DNA of 50,572 nucleotides from Candidatus Parvarchaeota archaeon. GTDB lineage: Archaea; Nanobdellota; Nanobdellia; JAFCGN01. The stretch is taken from NCBI GenBank assembly GCA_017608045.1, contig JAFCGN010000004.1:1-50572 (forward strand), in the 5' to 3' direction. Shown piece by piece: positions 1-8,118 of this stretch (position 1 is its first letter; each line of letters opens with the position of its first letter). The notes under the pieces were generated by a model. That model worked only from the letters and a program-made list of their open reading frames with translations, was not told the DNA's origin and did no database searches. The translations under genes were made by a program, and so were the position numbers.

Positions 1-744
1 TACCCCTCCAAAAAAACTACCTAAACCAAGATTTAATCTTATGTTAAAATCATTATTTTCCTTAAAAGCAATAAGATTTTCAATAATTAATTTAAACCCT
101 TTTAAAGAAATTTCTTTAGTTATAAAATTGCTTTTTTTTGATGTAAAAGATTCTATACAATGTGTTAAAGCATCAATTCCTGTGTATGCAGCAATCTTTT
201 TAGGAATTGTAGTAAGAAAAAAAGGGTCAATTATGACATATTTTGGAATTAAAAAAGAATTGACTATTGCTTTTTTTTTATTATTTTCATCTTTAAAAAC
301 AGCGATATTCGTAGCCTCACTGCCACTGCCTGCTGTTGTAGGAATTGCTAAAATATCAGCTCCTTTTCTAAGAATATTTTCATTTTTAAAATCCTTCTCA
401 TTCAAATTATTTTTTTGTAATATAGAAATAATCTTTGCAGTATCGATACAACTGCCTCCGCCCAACCCAATAATTAAATCATAAGATGTGTCTTTTACGT
501 ACTCATAACAAGAAAAAATCATTTCTTTTGTAGGTTCAGAATTTATTTTAGAATAAACATCAAAACATTTTATTTTATTATTAATATTTTGCTTTAATTT
601 TTTTATAAAACCCGCTTTTAATCGGCCTTTACTAGTTATTACTAATACATTATTATAATCACCGATTATGTTATTTATTTCTTTTATAGAATTTTTTCCC
701 ACAATAAGTTTATTTATTGTTTCAATCTGGAACGTTTTCCTCAT
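1..744 (-). CDS. Iron-containing alcohol dehydrogenase, C-terminus beyond the window
   Basis: The reverse strand reads openly from ATG at 744 to the window edge, about 248 residues, so the gene is cut by the window. It has the family III (Fe-dependent) alcohol dehydrogenase marks: the NAD-site loop GLGGGSCIDTAK near residue 95, IPTTAGSGSEATN near 135, and YTGIDALTHCIES near 185, whose histidine belongs to the metal site. Members reduce aldehydes or oxidise alcohols with NAD(P)H; the substrate cannot be read here. The start overlaps the end of the upstream aspS by 23 nt and has a GGGGGA ribosome site just before it, so both are probably on one mRNA. The family is clear; a related polyol dehydrogenase is possible. 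Confidence 0.85.
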   Translation of the reverse strand, partial: MRKTFQIETINKLIVGKNSIKEINNIIGDYNNVLVITSKGRLKAGFIKKLKQNINNKIKCFDVYSKINSEPTKEMIFSCYEYVKDTSYDLIIGLGGGSCIDTAKIISILQKNNLNEKDFKNENILRKGADILAIPTTAGSGSEATNIAVFKDENNKKKAIVNSFLIPKYVIIDPFFLTTIPKKIAAYTGIDALTHCIESFTSKKSNFITKEISLKGFKLIIENLIAFKENNDFNIRLNLGLGSFFGGV

Positions 745-2092
745 AAAATCTCCCCCATCCTATTTCTTTAAGTTGTTCTTCTGACACTTTTGAAGGACAT
801 CCTAACATTAAATCCTTACAAGATTTGTTTTTTGGAAATGCTATAACTTTCCTAATATAATCTTCTCCTGCCATTAAACAAATTAGTCTACTTAAACCTA
901 AAGCAATACCTCCTAAGGGAGGAGCTCCTAATTCTAACGCTTCTAATAAAAAACCAAACTGTTCAAGCACTTCTTTTTCACTTAAACCTATAATATTAAA
1001 AATTCTTTTTTGAAGTTCTTTTTTATGAATCCTTATTGAACCCCCTCTAATTTCCCAACCATTTAATACTAAATCATAAGATCTGGCTTTTAATTTAAGC
1101 AAATCTTTATTTTCAGAAAAATTTTTAGGCATAGTAAAAGGATGGTGCATCGCTTGAATATCTCCTTTTTCATTTTTTTCAAACATTGGGAAGTTTGTTA
1201 TCCAAACAAATTTAAACCTTTCATCTTTTTTTCTTAAATCAGGCTTATCAGAACCATATTTTTTAATAGCTTCTTCATAAGTAATTTTTTCAAAAGGAAT
1301 TTCTAGTTCTAAATTTAAAACTTCCTTAAATATGTGAAAAATTAATCTTTCACATAAATCCATTATGTCTTCTTCATTAACAAAACTCATTTCTAAATCT
1401 AATTGCGTGAACTCGGGTTGCCTGTCAGCTCTTAAATCTTCATCTCTTAAACACTTAGCGAATTGATAATACTTATCAAAACCAGCTATCATTAATAATT
1501 CTTTAAAAAGTTGTGGTGATTGTGGTAAAGCAAAAAATTTGTTCTTATGCACTCTGCTTGGAATTAAGTAATCACGAGCTCCTTCAGGCGTGGATTTAGC
1601 TAAGAGAGGAGTTTCAATTTCTAAAAATTGTTCTTTATTAAGAAAATTTCTTGCTGAATTCTTAACTTTATGCCGTAGGATGATATTATTTTTAAGATTT
1701 TTTTCTCTTAATTCCAAATACCTGTATTTTAATCGAATATCTTCATTTGAGATTATACTTTCACTATGTAATTCAAAAGGAAGACTTTTAGAAAGATTTA
1801 ATACAGTTAATTCATTAACCACCACTTCAATACTTCCTGTAGGAATATTAGGATTTTCTTTAAGTCTTTTTTTTACTATTCCCTCTACTTTAATAACAGA
1901 TTCTCTGCTAAGATTATTTACTTTTTTTTTTTTTTTTTTTACTAATTGTGTTATTCCATAACGATCTCTTAAATCAATAAAAGCAATATTACTTAATTCA
2001 CGGATATTATGAATCCATCCTGATAAGATTACTTTTTTATTTACATCCTTCCTTGTAAGCTCTCTATAAGTATGTGTTCTAAATCTTCTTAT
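722..2092 (-). CDS. aspS: Bacterial-type aspartyl-tRNA synthetase without GAD domain; apparent AUA start
   Basis: Class II synthetase charging tRNA with aspartate, 456 residues. An N-terminal OB fold (THTYREL...GWIHNIRE...FIDLRDRYG, residues 6-46) precedes the catalytic core: TPEGARDYL, PQSPQLFK, motif 2 RDEDLRADRQPEFTQLDLE, and motif 3 GIALGLSRL. These are bacterial AspRS sequences, not archaeal. The bacterial GAD insertion is missing: KYGSDKPDLR runs within about ten residues into WITNFPMFE. No in-frame ATG, GTG or TTG precedes the OB fold; the first such codon is GTG at 1825, after it. ATA at 2092, six nt after GAGGGGG, lies where homologues start. A run of 19 A on the coding strand gives six lysines and keeps frame. 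A second, archaeal-type AspRS lies at 14745-16064. Confidence 0.87.
   Translation of the reverse strand: MRRFRTHTYRELTRKDVNKKVILSGWIHNIRELSNIAFIDLRDRYGITQLVKKKKKKVNNLSRESVIKVEGIVKKRLKENPNIPTGSIEVVVNELTVLNLSKSLPFELHSESIISNEDIRLKYRYLELREKNLKNNIILRHKVKNSARNFLNKEQFLEIETPLLAKSTPEGARDYLIPSRVHKNKFFALPQSPQLFKELLMIAGFDKYYQFAKCLRDEDLRADRQPEFTQLDLEMSFVNEEDIMDLCERLIFHIFKEVLNLELEIPFEKITYEEAIKKYGSDKPDLRKKDERFKFVWITNFPMFEKNEKGDIQAMHHPFTMPKNFSENKDLLKLKARSYDLVLNGWEIRGGSIRIHKKELQKRIFNIIGLSEKEVLEQFGFLLEALELGAPPLGGIALGLSRLICLMAGEDYIRKVIAFPKNKSCKDLMLGCPSKVSEEQLKEIGWGRFYEENVPD
1922..1940. repeat. 19-base homopolymer (T on +) inside aspS
   Basis: Nineteen consecutive T on the plus strand encode a valine third base plus six lysines in the OB fold of aspS. 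With exactly 19 the reading frame is open on both sides; loss or gain of one base would break it. This is the longest mononucleotide run I noticed in the window. It could vary by replication or transcription slippage, or be a miscounted sequencing run. Confidence 0.9.
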
Positions 2093-2098
2093 AAAAAA

Positions 2099-2105
2099 CC
2101 CCCTC
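2099..2105 (-). promoter_or_regulatory. Strong ribosome binding site fixing the AUA start of aspS
   Basis: The reverse strand reads GAGGGGG followed by six T and then ATA AGA AGA. The site complements the anti-Shine-Dalgarno end of 16S rRNA and sits at a normal distance from the ATA. No ATG, GTG or TTG lies in the correct frame nearby, so this site is the main evidence for initiation at ATA (2090-2092). Confidence 0.65.
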
Positions 2106-2130
2106 TTCTTGAATACTATTATTAGAATTG

Positions 2131-2144
2131 TTATTTATAAATTT
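2131..2144 (-). promoter_or_regulatory. TATA-like promoter element for aspS
   Basis: Reverse-strand AAATTTATAAATAA is a good archaeal TATA box about 45 nt before the ATA start. Transcription would begin about 25 nt downstream, near 2110, giving a leader of roughly 18-20 nt that contains the GAGGGGG site. Read by eye only. Confidence 0.5.
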
Positions 2145-2343
2145 TTAGACTTTAGAAGATTTTATGAGGTTTTAACTTCATGGTTTAGATTCACCCAGAG
2201 CTTGTTACTAATCTTGACTGCTTCTTCTTTCTTTATTGTTTTTAATACATTATGTTTAAAAATGGGAGATGTAGTTTATGCTAATAATAATTAGAAGAGA
2301 ATTCTTCTTTTTATTAAAAAATTTAAAAAGGTGAAAAGAAAAA

Positions 2344-2502
2344 ATGGATGAACATAGAAGAGGAAATTTTAGTAGATTTTCTCGAAAAATGTATAAGGCT
2401 GTTTGTAGTGAATGTGGCAGGGAGTGTGAGGTTCCGTTTAAACCTGTTGAAGGAAGGCCTGTTTATTGCAGAGAATGTTATGCAAAAAGAAGAAGATTTT
2501 AA
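2344..2502 (+). CDS. Small CxxC-x17-CxxC zinc-ribbon protein
   Basis: A 52-residue open frame with two cysteine pairs, CSEC and CREC, separated by exactly 17 residues, in a basic protein ending AKRRRF. This is the CxxC-x17-CxxC domain seen in small bacterial and DPANN proteins; four cysteines should bind one zinc, and the basic ends suggest nucleic-acid contact, though no function is established. ATG at 2344 has GGTGA eight nt upstream. A longer frame beginning at 2348 overlaps it in another phase and is out-of-frame sequence joined to the next gene. A possible fifth cysteine (GRECEV) lies between the pairs. Confidence 0.85.
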   Translation: MDEHRRGNFSRFSRKMYKAVCSECGRECEVPFKPVEGRPVYCRECYAKRRRF

Positions 2503-2578
2503 GTTCTTGAATACATTTTTTTTATTTTTAATTTTTTATTTGCTAACAGGAAAGTATTTTAAAAAAAATTTTTTTACT

Positions 2579-3340
2579 ATGCATATGTTTTTGGCTATGA
2601 AAGTTGGAATAAAGGACATTGATGTTTTTCTAAAGAGCATAGATTTACTTGAAAAAGAAGGAATAAAAATTAATGGTTATGAACTTCAAATAATCAAAGG
2701 AGATTCTATTCAAGAAGTTGTAAAAGCTATTGAAAAAATAAGAGAAAATTTTAATCCAAATTTTCAAGGATTGCATCCTCCTTTTCCAGTATATGCAGAT
2801 AATACATTTTCTAAGTGGGAAAGATTATCTTCAAGCATGAATATGGATTATACTGTTATGCACCCTTCTGTTAAAAAGAATAGCATAACATTTCTTAGGG
2901 AAAGCGTTTTTAATTGTTTAAATAAAGCAAGAGGCAGGGTTTTTGTGGAAAATATGGTAACTCGCTTAAACCATTTTGGTGCGAATCTTATTGATGCTGC
3001 TTTTTTATCAAAAAATGTTCTTTTTGATATGCATCATGCTATTTTTGAGTACGAAAATAGTGGGAGATTAAGAATTAATCCTGTTGAGCAATTGAAACTT
3101 GTTTTTGATTCTATTGTTGCAGTTCATTGTGCTGATAGCATTAATGGAGAAGCAGCAGTTCCTAAGAATGGAGGCACAAAACTTTTCAGAGAATTAATGA
3201 AAATTTTGTTTAAAAAGAAAAACATATTTTTTATAGCAGAACCAAAAGACGGGCATTTAAACCAATATACTGGTCATATGGAAACATGCAGGCAAATATG
3301 GAAGTTATGGGAGGAATTTAAGAGCAAAGAACTGAATTAA
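2579..3340 (+). CDS. Xylose-isomerase-like TIM-barrel protein (AP-endonuclease family 2 fold)
   Basis: About 253 residues resembling sugar-phosphate isomerase/epimerase and endonuclease IV-like TIM barrels. Barrel strands carry likely metal ligands: VMHPSV, FVENMV (Glu), NVLFDMHHA (Asp/His), VAVHCADS (His) and FIAEPKDGH (Glu). The class binds divalent metal and isomerises sugars or cuts abasic DNA; the substrate is unknown. The open frame extends back to 2348, but that part overlaps the zinc-ribbon gene in another phase and is low-complexity, so I start at ATG 2579; 2585 and 2597 are also possible. The stop overlaps the convergent neighbour's stop by a few bases. Confidence 0.7.
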   Translation: MHMFLAMKVGIKDIDVFLKSIDLLEKEGIKINGYELQIIKGDSIQEVVKAIEKIRENFNPNFQGLHPPFPVYADNTFSKWERLSSSMNMDYTVMHPSVKKNSITFLRESVFNCLNKARGRVFVENMVTRLNHFGANLIDAAFLSKNVLFDMHHAIFEYENSGRLRINPVEQLKLVFDSIVAVHCADSINGEAAVPKNGGTKLFRELMKILFKKKNIFFIAEPKDGHLNQYTGHMETCRQIWKLWEEFKSKELN

Positions 3341-4395
3341 TTTTTATTTTTTAAAAAATCATTTATTAAAACTCCAGCTCCTATTGAAATAAAAACTATT
3401 TTTATTAGGTTTCCAATATAAGGTATCCAAGGAATTATGGAGAGAATAAAAGCACCAACTAATAATTGCTGAAATAAATTTTGATTTTTTAATTTTAATA
3501 AAGATTCAAATTCTTTTCCAATCCAAAAACTAACTAATGTGCATGATAAGAAAATAAACAAACCATATGCTGCTCCTGCAAGTATTCCTAACTTGTATCC
3601 AAAAACTGTTAAAAAAAGAAAGACAATTAGAAATGGAAAGAATAATAGGAATGAAAGACCAACAAAAAAATTGAGAAAATTATTTTTAAGGTATTCTTTT
3701 TGGAATTTTTTTATTATCTCTGGCTTAAATTTTATGAGAATTAATCCTAAAAATGCAGTATTAATTATAGTTGCTATTAATCTTATAAATTTGCTCCAAA
3801 AAAAGAATTTAATGAATTTGGGTTCTTCTTTTTCTTTAACAATTTGTGAATAATTCATTAAACCTCCAATAAAACTTTTATTCCCATATTCTATTTCACT
3901 GCTTTCTATTGTTGCGTTCCCGTATATTTTTCCATTAATGAAAATCTTGTCTGCACCCGCTATTAAATTCTTGTTTATTATGCCTTTTATTTCAATATTG
4001 TTAGCACCCACCCACACATTTGTATTATTCCCATTAAGAATTGCACTGTTTCCAGATACTAATACGTCTCCAACAACCTTGTTGTTTTGGTAAATCTTGT
4101 TTCCGAAACACAATAAATCATCTCCAACACTACCATTTAATTTTATATTTTCACCTAAGCAATACAAATCACCGCTAATATTAGCATTTAAATTAATGAA
4201 AGCACCAATAACTACAACATCACCATTAATGTTTGAGTTAATGGCAACATTGCCTCCAAGTATGTACACATCATCATTTATGTTTTTACTTATAACAACA
4301 TTTTGTTCAGAAATGAATTTCATTGCATAAGTGTTTGAAATAAAAAATAAACATAAAACTGAAAATAAAATGCTTTTTGTCAGAGTTGCTTTCAT
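3337..4395 (-). CDS. Secreted beta-helix (bactofilin-like) repeat protein with membrane C-terminus
   Basis: A protein of 352 residues. A signal peptide (residues 1-24) is followed by about 150 residues of short repeats with N-I-x-G-D-V-type turns (NINGDVVVIGAFINLN, GSVGDDLLCFG, VVGDVLVSGN), typical of the right-handed beta-helix in bactofilin/polymer-forming domains. After a linker near 185 come about five hydrophobic segments (200-345). The helix should lie outside the membrane and may polymerise or carry a surface scaffold; this is inferred from the fold. It is transcribed divergently from the HAD gene at 4450 and convergently with the TIM-barrel gene. Confidence 0.7.
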   Translation of the reverse strand: MKATLTKSILFSVLCLFFISNTYAMKFISEQNVVISKNINDDVYILGGNVAINSNINGDVVVIGAFINLNANISGDLYCLGENIKLNGSVGDDLLCFGNKIYQNNKVVGDVLVSGNSAILNGNNTNVWVGANNIEIKGIINKNLIAGADKIFINGKIYGNATIESSEIEYGNKSFIGGLMNYSQIVKEKEEPKFIKFFFWSKFIRLIATIINTAFLGLILIKFKPEIIKKFQKEYLKNNFLNFFVGLSFLLFFPFLIVFLFLTVFGYKLGILAGAAYGLFIFLSCTLVSFWIGKEFESLLKLKNQNLFQQLLVGAFILSIIPWIPYIGNLIKIVFISIGAGVLINDFLKNKN

Positions 4396-4417
4396 TGTTA
4401 TTCTTTAGTATATTAAC

Positions 4418-4427
4418 ACTTTTAAAG
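4418..4427 (+). promoter_or_regulatory. TATA-like box, leaderless start of the HAD gene
   Basis: CTTTTAAAGA is centred about 27 nt before ATG 4450. This spacing places transcription start at or next to the ATG, the usual arrangement in this window, and argues for 4450 rather than the upstream in-frame TTG at 4429. Confidence 0.45.
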
Positions 4428-4449
4428 ATTGCTTGGTATTTTCATTTTA

Positions 4450-5163
4450 ATGATAGATGCTGTTTTAATTGACATTGATAACACAATAATTGATTTTGTT
4501 ACTACAAAGAGGAATGCTATTAAAAGAGCTATTGATGAAATGCAGTTAAGGGGGTTGAAAATTAGTAAGGAAGAAGCAGAAAAAAAGATTATGGAGGTTT
4601 ATTCTGAAAGCAGGCATGGAATGGAAGATAAAAAAGTTTTTCAGAAGTTTTTGAAAAAATTAGGTTATGTTGAAAAGAATCAAGAATACTTTCGAATACT
4701 TTATTCAGGAGTTAATGGTTATCGTCAAGAGAGAAGCAAAGGATGGATTGTTTATGAAGGAGTTTGTGAAACGCTTAAAAACATAAAAGAAAGTGGTTTG
4801 AAATTAGGTGTTGTAACAGATGCCTTGAATGAAAAAGCGTATCTAAGATTGACTAATACGCAACTTGATTTTTATTTTGATGTTATCGTGACAAGAAGTA
4901 TAAGCAAGGAATACAAACCAAGCGGAAGACCTTTTTTAATTGCTTTGAATAAATTAAAAGTTAAACCGCAAAATGCGATTTTTGTTGGAGATAATCCAAA
5001 AAGAGATATAGCAGGAGCAAAAGCAGTTGGATTAATCACAGTTTATGCTTCATATGGAACTACTGATAAAGGCACTATTCTTTTCAATCATGAGAATATT
5101 AAAGCAGATTATGTTATAAGCGATATAAGAGAACTTAGTGACATACTTGAAAATCTAAAATAA
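4450..5163 (+). CDS. HAD-superfamily hydrolase
   Basis: A phosphatase-fold protein of 237 residues. Motif I DIDNT (Asp8 nucleophile, Asp10 acid) is at the N-terminus; motif II VVTDA is near 117; a lysine in the KEYKPSGRPF segment supplies motif III; motif IV VGDNPKRDIAGA binds Mg near 180. The helical cap between motifs I and II is class C1-like. Such enzymes hydrolyse small phosphate esters; the substrate cannot be told. ATG 4450 is chosen because motif I follows at once and a TATA-like box lies about 27 nt upstream. Confidence 0.85.
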   Translation: MIDAVLIDIDNTIIDFVTTKRNAIKRAIDEMQLRGLKISKEEAEKKIMEVYSESRHGMEDKKVFQKFLKKLGYVEKNQEYFRILYSGVNGYRQERSKGWIVYEGVCETLKNIKESGLKLGVVTDALNEKAYLRLTNTQLDFYFDVIVTRSISKEYKPSGRPFLIALNKLKVKPQNAIFVGDNPKRDIAGAKAVGLITVYASYGTTDKGTILFNHENIKADYVISDIRELSDILENLK

Positions 5164-5218
5164 GTTATGTAAAATTTAAAAGAAATATTTAAAATATGTG
5201 TTTTTCCACTTGTTAATT

Positions 5219-5611
5219 ATGGATTATTTTTCAAAAGATTTTAAGGAAATACCAGTTCCTGTTGAAACGCAGTTTAAACCTTGCTATAATTTATTTATAC
5301 GCGGAAGATGGATTTATGCTACTTTTTTTACAAAAACAAATAATAAAAAAAAGCAAATTATTTTTGAAGGTGATTTTGATTTAAAAACAAGTAAGTTTAA
5401 ATGCTTTGTTGCGTATGATAATAAAAATTACAAAAAAGAATACAATGTTCATAACATTGAAGCAATGGTGTGTTTATTAGATTATTTAAAAGATGAAACA
5501 AACAATTTCGAACAGCAAAAACAATTTGATATAACAAACCTTCTAAAATTGGATTTTTTAAATAATGAACTTTATTTTACATTTGAGAAGAAAAGAGAAA
5601 TTAAGCATTAA
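5219..5611 (+). CDS. Hypothetical small soluble protein
   Basis: An unrecognised protein of 130 residues, rich in Lys, Phe and Asn, with alternating hydrophobic residues suggesting mostly beta structure at the N-terminus (LFIRGRWIYATFFTK, QIIFEGDFDL). No signal peptide or membrane helix. ATG 5219 is preceded at about 30 nt by an A+T-rich TATA-like stretch (ATATTTAAAATATG), so the mRNA is probably leaderless; the in-frame ATG at 5198 lies inside that promoter. It follows the HAD gene by 55 nt on the same strand. No function is proposed. Confidence 0.6.
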   Translation: MDYFSKDFKEIPVPVETQFKPCYNLFIRGRWIYATFFTKTNNKKKQIIFEGDFDLKTSKFKCFVAYDNKNYKKEYNVHNIEAMVCLLDYLKDETNNFEQQKQFDITNLLKLDFLNNELYFTFEKKREIKH

Positions 5612-5654
5612 AATTCATTAATTATTTAATTATTAAAGTATTTAGTTTATTAAA

Positions 5655-7004
5655 ATGGTTCATGAAATCATCCTTGGCAGAAGTCCAAAAGGTATAAAGA
5701 AATATGGGACAGATGGAACAATTTTTATTGGAAAGCAGTATATAACAATGGGTAAGGATACGAGTTTAGCGAATAGAGTTCTACTTGATGTTGTTAACCC
5801 GCATGTTCTGCTTATTTGCGGTAAAAGAGGTTCAGGAAAATCTTACACTATGGGTGTTATTGCAGAAGGAATTGCTTCTCTTCCAGATGAAGTGAGAAAT
5901 AAGATAAGTTGTTTGTTTTTTGATACAATGGGGATTTATTGGACAATGAAATATCCGAATATGAGAGATGATGATTTGCTTGATGAGTGGGAGATTGAAA
6001 GCAAAGGGTTTGAATCAGAAGTAAGGGTTTTTGTTCCAAAAGGAAAATTAGAATTATTGAGGTCTCAAGACATACCTGTGGATGGCGCATTTTCCATAAG
6101 TTGCAAGGATTTAAGTGGCATTGATTGGTGTTCTTTGCTTGAAATCAATGTTAATAGTAGTGTAGGCATATTAATTAATAGGGTTATAATAAAGTTGTTA
6201 AGCACTGGAAAATCATATGATATAAGAGATATTGTTAAAGAAATAAATAAAGATACAAAATCAACATTAGAAGTGAAAGAGGCAGCAATAAATTCTTTTG
6301 AATCTGCAGATTCTTGGGGGCTTTTTAGCAAAGATGGAGTAAGTGTTAAGGAATTGCTTTCTCCAGGCAAGATAAATGTGGTTGATATCAGCATGTATGC
6401 TCATATTGGTGGTGGTTTCAGTATAAGAGCCCTTATTGTAGGATTAATTTCAAAAAAAATACTTGAAGAAAGAATTATTGCAAGAAAACTTGAAGAAAAA
6501 GAAGATATTGAAAGGGGTTGGAGGTATTTTCAAACAGAATATGTTGTTGGAGAAAAAGAGCATGTTCCTCTTGTATGGATTTTTCTTGATGAAGCTCATG
6601 AATTTCTTCCAAGAGAAGGGAAAACTTTGGCAAGCAATTCTTTAATACAAATTATTAGAGAAGGAAGACAACCCGGCATAAGTTTTGTGCTTGCCACGCA
6701 ACAACCAGGAAAGATTCATACAGATGTTATAACTCAGAGTGATTTGGTTTTAAGCCATAGAGTAACTTCAAGAATTGATATACAAGCATTGAATAACATA
6801 ATGCAAACTTATTTGGCAGGTGATATACAAACACTTTTAAACATGCTTCCTCCATTAAAAGGAAGTGCTATTGTGCTTGATGATAAAGTAGAAAAAATGT
6901 ATCCTATACAAATAAGGCCAAGAATTACATGGCATGGGGGTTCTGAGCCTTCATTAATAAAACCAACTAAAAAGTTTTCTTATGAGACAGAAGGTTTAGT
7001 TTAA
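5655..7004 (+). CDS. HerA-like / DUF87 hexameric ATPase
   Basis: A 449-residue P-loop ATPase of the HerA-FtsK group. An N-terminal beta region (IILGRSPKGIKKYGTDGTIFIGK, read in two parts as IILGRS and TDGTIFIGK) resembles the HerA barrel; Walker A is GKRGSGKS (56-63), Walker B VWIFLDEAHEF near 307, followed by the IREGRQPGIS and ATQQP segments with sensor and arginine-finger positions. HerA proteins are DNA-pumping hexamers working with the nuclease NurA in end resection; no NurA gene is adjacent, so a different DNA or protein translocation role is possible. ATG 5655 follows an A+T-rich promoter-like region. Confidence 0.8.
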   Translation: MVHEIILGRSPKGIKKYGTDGTIFIGKQYITMGKDTSLANRVLLDVVNPHVLLICGKRGSGKSYTMGVIAEGIASLPDEVRNKISCLFFDTMGIYWTMKYPNMRDDDLLDEWEIESKGFESEVRVFVPKGKLELLRSQDIPVDGAFSISCKDLSGIDWCSLLEINVNSSVGILINRVIIKLLSTGKSYDIRDIVKEINKDTKSTLEVKEAAINSFESADSWGLFSKDGVSVKELLSPGKINVVDISMYAHIGGGFSIRALIVGLISKKILEERIIARKLEEKEDIERGWRYFQTEYVVGEKEHVPLVWIFLDEAHEFLPREGKTLASNSLIQIIREGRQPGISFVLATQQPGKIHTDVITQSDLVLSHRVTSRIDIQALNNIMQTYLAGDIQTLLNMLPPLKGSAIVLDDKVEKMYPIQIRPRITWHGGSEPSLIKPTKKFSYETEGLV

Positions 7005-7005
7005 A

Positions 7006-7782
7006 TCAATCATATGCTTTAATGAATTGCAGAATACTTTTTCTTACTTTTTTTCTATCTGCTTCAAAAAGAGTTGTGTGTCCGGAACGCTCTAAAATAA
7101 TTTTTCTTATTTTTTTTGAATTTGCTTTTTCTTCTATTATTTTTGGAGTGTCATACCCTCCTAATTTATCTTTTTTAGAATAAATTAATAGAAGAGGCTG
7201 TTTTATATATTTTAATCTTTTTTTTATATATTTCATATACTTTGTGATGTCATATAATGTTTTGATTGGTATTTTTGAGTATCTCTTATGTTTTAAATAA
7301 AACTTATGAACAGAGTAAAGTTCGTTGAAAGGATGGAGAGGGATGAATTCTCTTGAATGACCTTTGCTTAAAAAAGAGATTATTTTTTCTTCCCAATCTT
7401 TTAATTGTAATGGGGATTTTAAAATTACTCCTCCCTTTATCCAATTATTTTTACTGAGCATTTCTAAAGCAATCATTCCTCCAAGAGAATGTCCTATTAC
7501 AAAGATTTTTTTGAACCCCATTTTTTTAAGGGTTTTTGCGCCTTCAAAAGCAGATTTATAAATTTCTTTTCTTATGCTTTTATTTCTTAAATCTTCAGGT
7601 TTCGTGCCATGACCTTCAAGCAAAACCGAATTCACAGTAATATCGTGTTTGTTTAAAAATTCTGCTAAGGGTCTAAGAGTGTATGGCCCGCTTCCTAATC
7701 CATGAATCATTAAGCAAGATGTTGTGCCACCAGGCAAAAAATAAGGTTTATAAATTTCATCTATTAATTTTTTTTTTACCAT
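7006..7782 (-). CDS. Alpha/beta hydrolase, monoglyceride-lipase/carboxylesterase-like
   Basis: A serine hydrolase of 258 residues. The oxyanion-hole segment is MIHGLGSGP (25-33), the nucleophile elbow GHSLGG is near 96, the acid is in LLIYSKKDKLGG near 205, and the histidine is in ERSGHTTLFE near 233. The order and spacing match the monoacylglycerol lipase/carboxylesterase group, so it probably cleaves short acyl esters in the cytoplasm; there is no signal peptide. A TATA-like TTTATATTA lies about 30 nt upstream. It converges tail-to-tail with the HerA-like gene, two nt apart. Confidence 0.8.
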   Translation of the reverse strand: MVKKKLIDEIYKPYFLPGGTTSCLMIHGLGSGPYTLRPLAEFLNKHDITVNSVLLEGHGTKPEDLRNKSIRKEIYKSAFEGAKTLKKMGFKKIFVIGHSLGGMIALEMLSKNNWIKGGVILKSPLQLKDWEEKIISFLSKGHSREFIPLHPFNELYSVHKFYLKHKRYSKIPIKTLYDITKYMKYIKKRLKYIKQPLLLIYSKKDKLGGYDTPKIIEEKANSKKIRKIILERSGHTTLFEADRKKVRKSILQFIKAYD

Positions 7783-8118
7783 TTTATTAATTAAATGCTT
7801 TTTATTAATATAAAAGTTATTTTATTTTAAGAAATGTTTTTTATTTCATTTAAATTTTCTAATTGCCACTCCTAAAAAGTTTAACTTGTTTGTTTTACCT
7901 TCAATTCAGAAGGAGAAAAACGTAATCCTATTCCTGTAAAAGAAACAATATTATGTAATTAGCAATAATGAAGTAAGAACAGCTCTAATTTTAACCATGT
8001 TTTTCACAAATTTCTTTATTGTTAAATTGTTTATGGGTATTTTGTTGATTTTTGTTTTAACAGAATTTATAAGAAAAGGTTTAAATATGCTTTGAATGTT
8101 TTAAAAAAAGGTGAAAGT
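7783..8118. other. Intergenic region with divergent promoters; no gene supported
   Basis: About 336 nt between the divergent hydrolase and pfdA genes. I see a TATA-like element for the hydrolase near 7810 and one for pfdA (TTTATAAG near 8068), then a leader with GGTGA before ATG 8119. A 32-codon frame at 7997-8095 could encode one membrane helix, and the opposite strand has a broken short frame ending in FTGIGLRFSPSELKVKQ; neither is convincing. No tRNA or clear box C/D pattern is visible. Confidence 0.5.

Noticed and set aside
41-484. 147-codon plus-strand frame
   Set aside because: It is the antisense shadow of the alcohol dehydrogenase, whose motifs are clear on the reverse strand.
1825-2092. 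Possible frameshift in aspS at the T run, with the gene starting at GTG 1825
   Set aside because: Counting 19 T keeps the OB-fold frame open from 722 to 2092 with no stop; the reading before and after the run agrees with AspRS homologues.
2109-2294. 61-codon plus-strand frame before the zinc-ribbon gene
   Set aside because: It overlaps the aspS promoter, has a TTG start, no ribosome site and an uninformative hydrophobic sequence.
2348-2578. N-terminal extension of the TIM-barrel protein
   Set aside because: It overlaps the CxxC-x17-CxxC gene in another phase and then runs through a Phe-rich low-complexity stretch.
7997-8095. 32-codon single-helix peptide upstream of pfdA
   Set aside because: No ribosome site, no TATA at the right distance, and T-rich composition alone would give such a hydrophobic frame.
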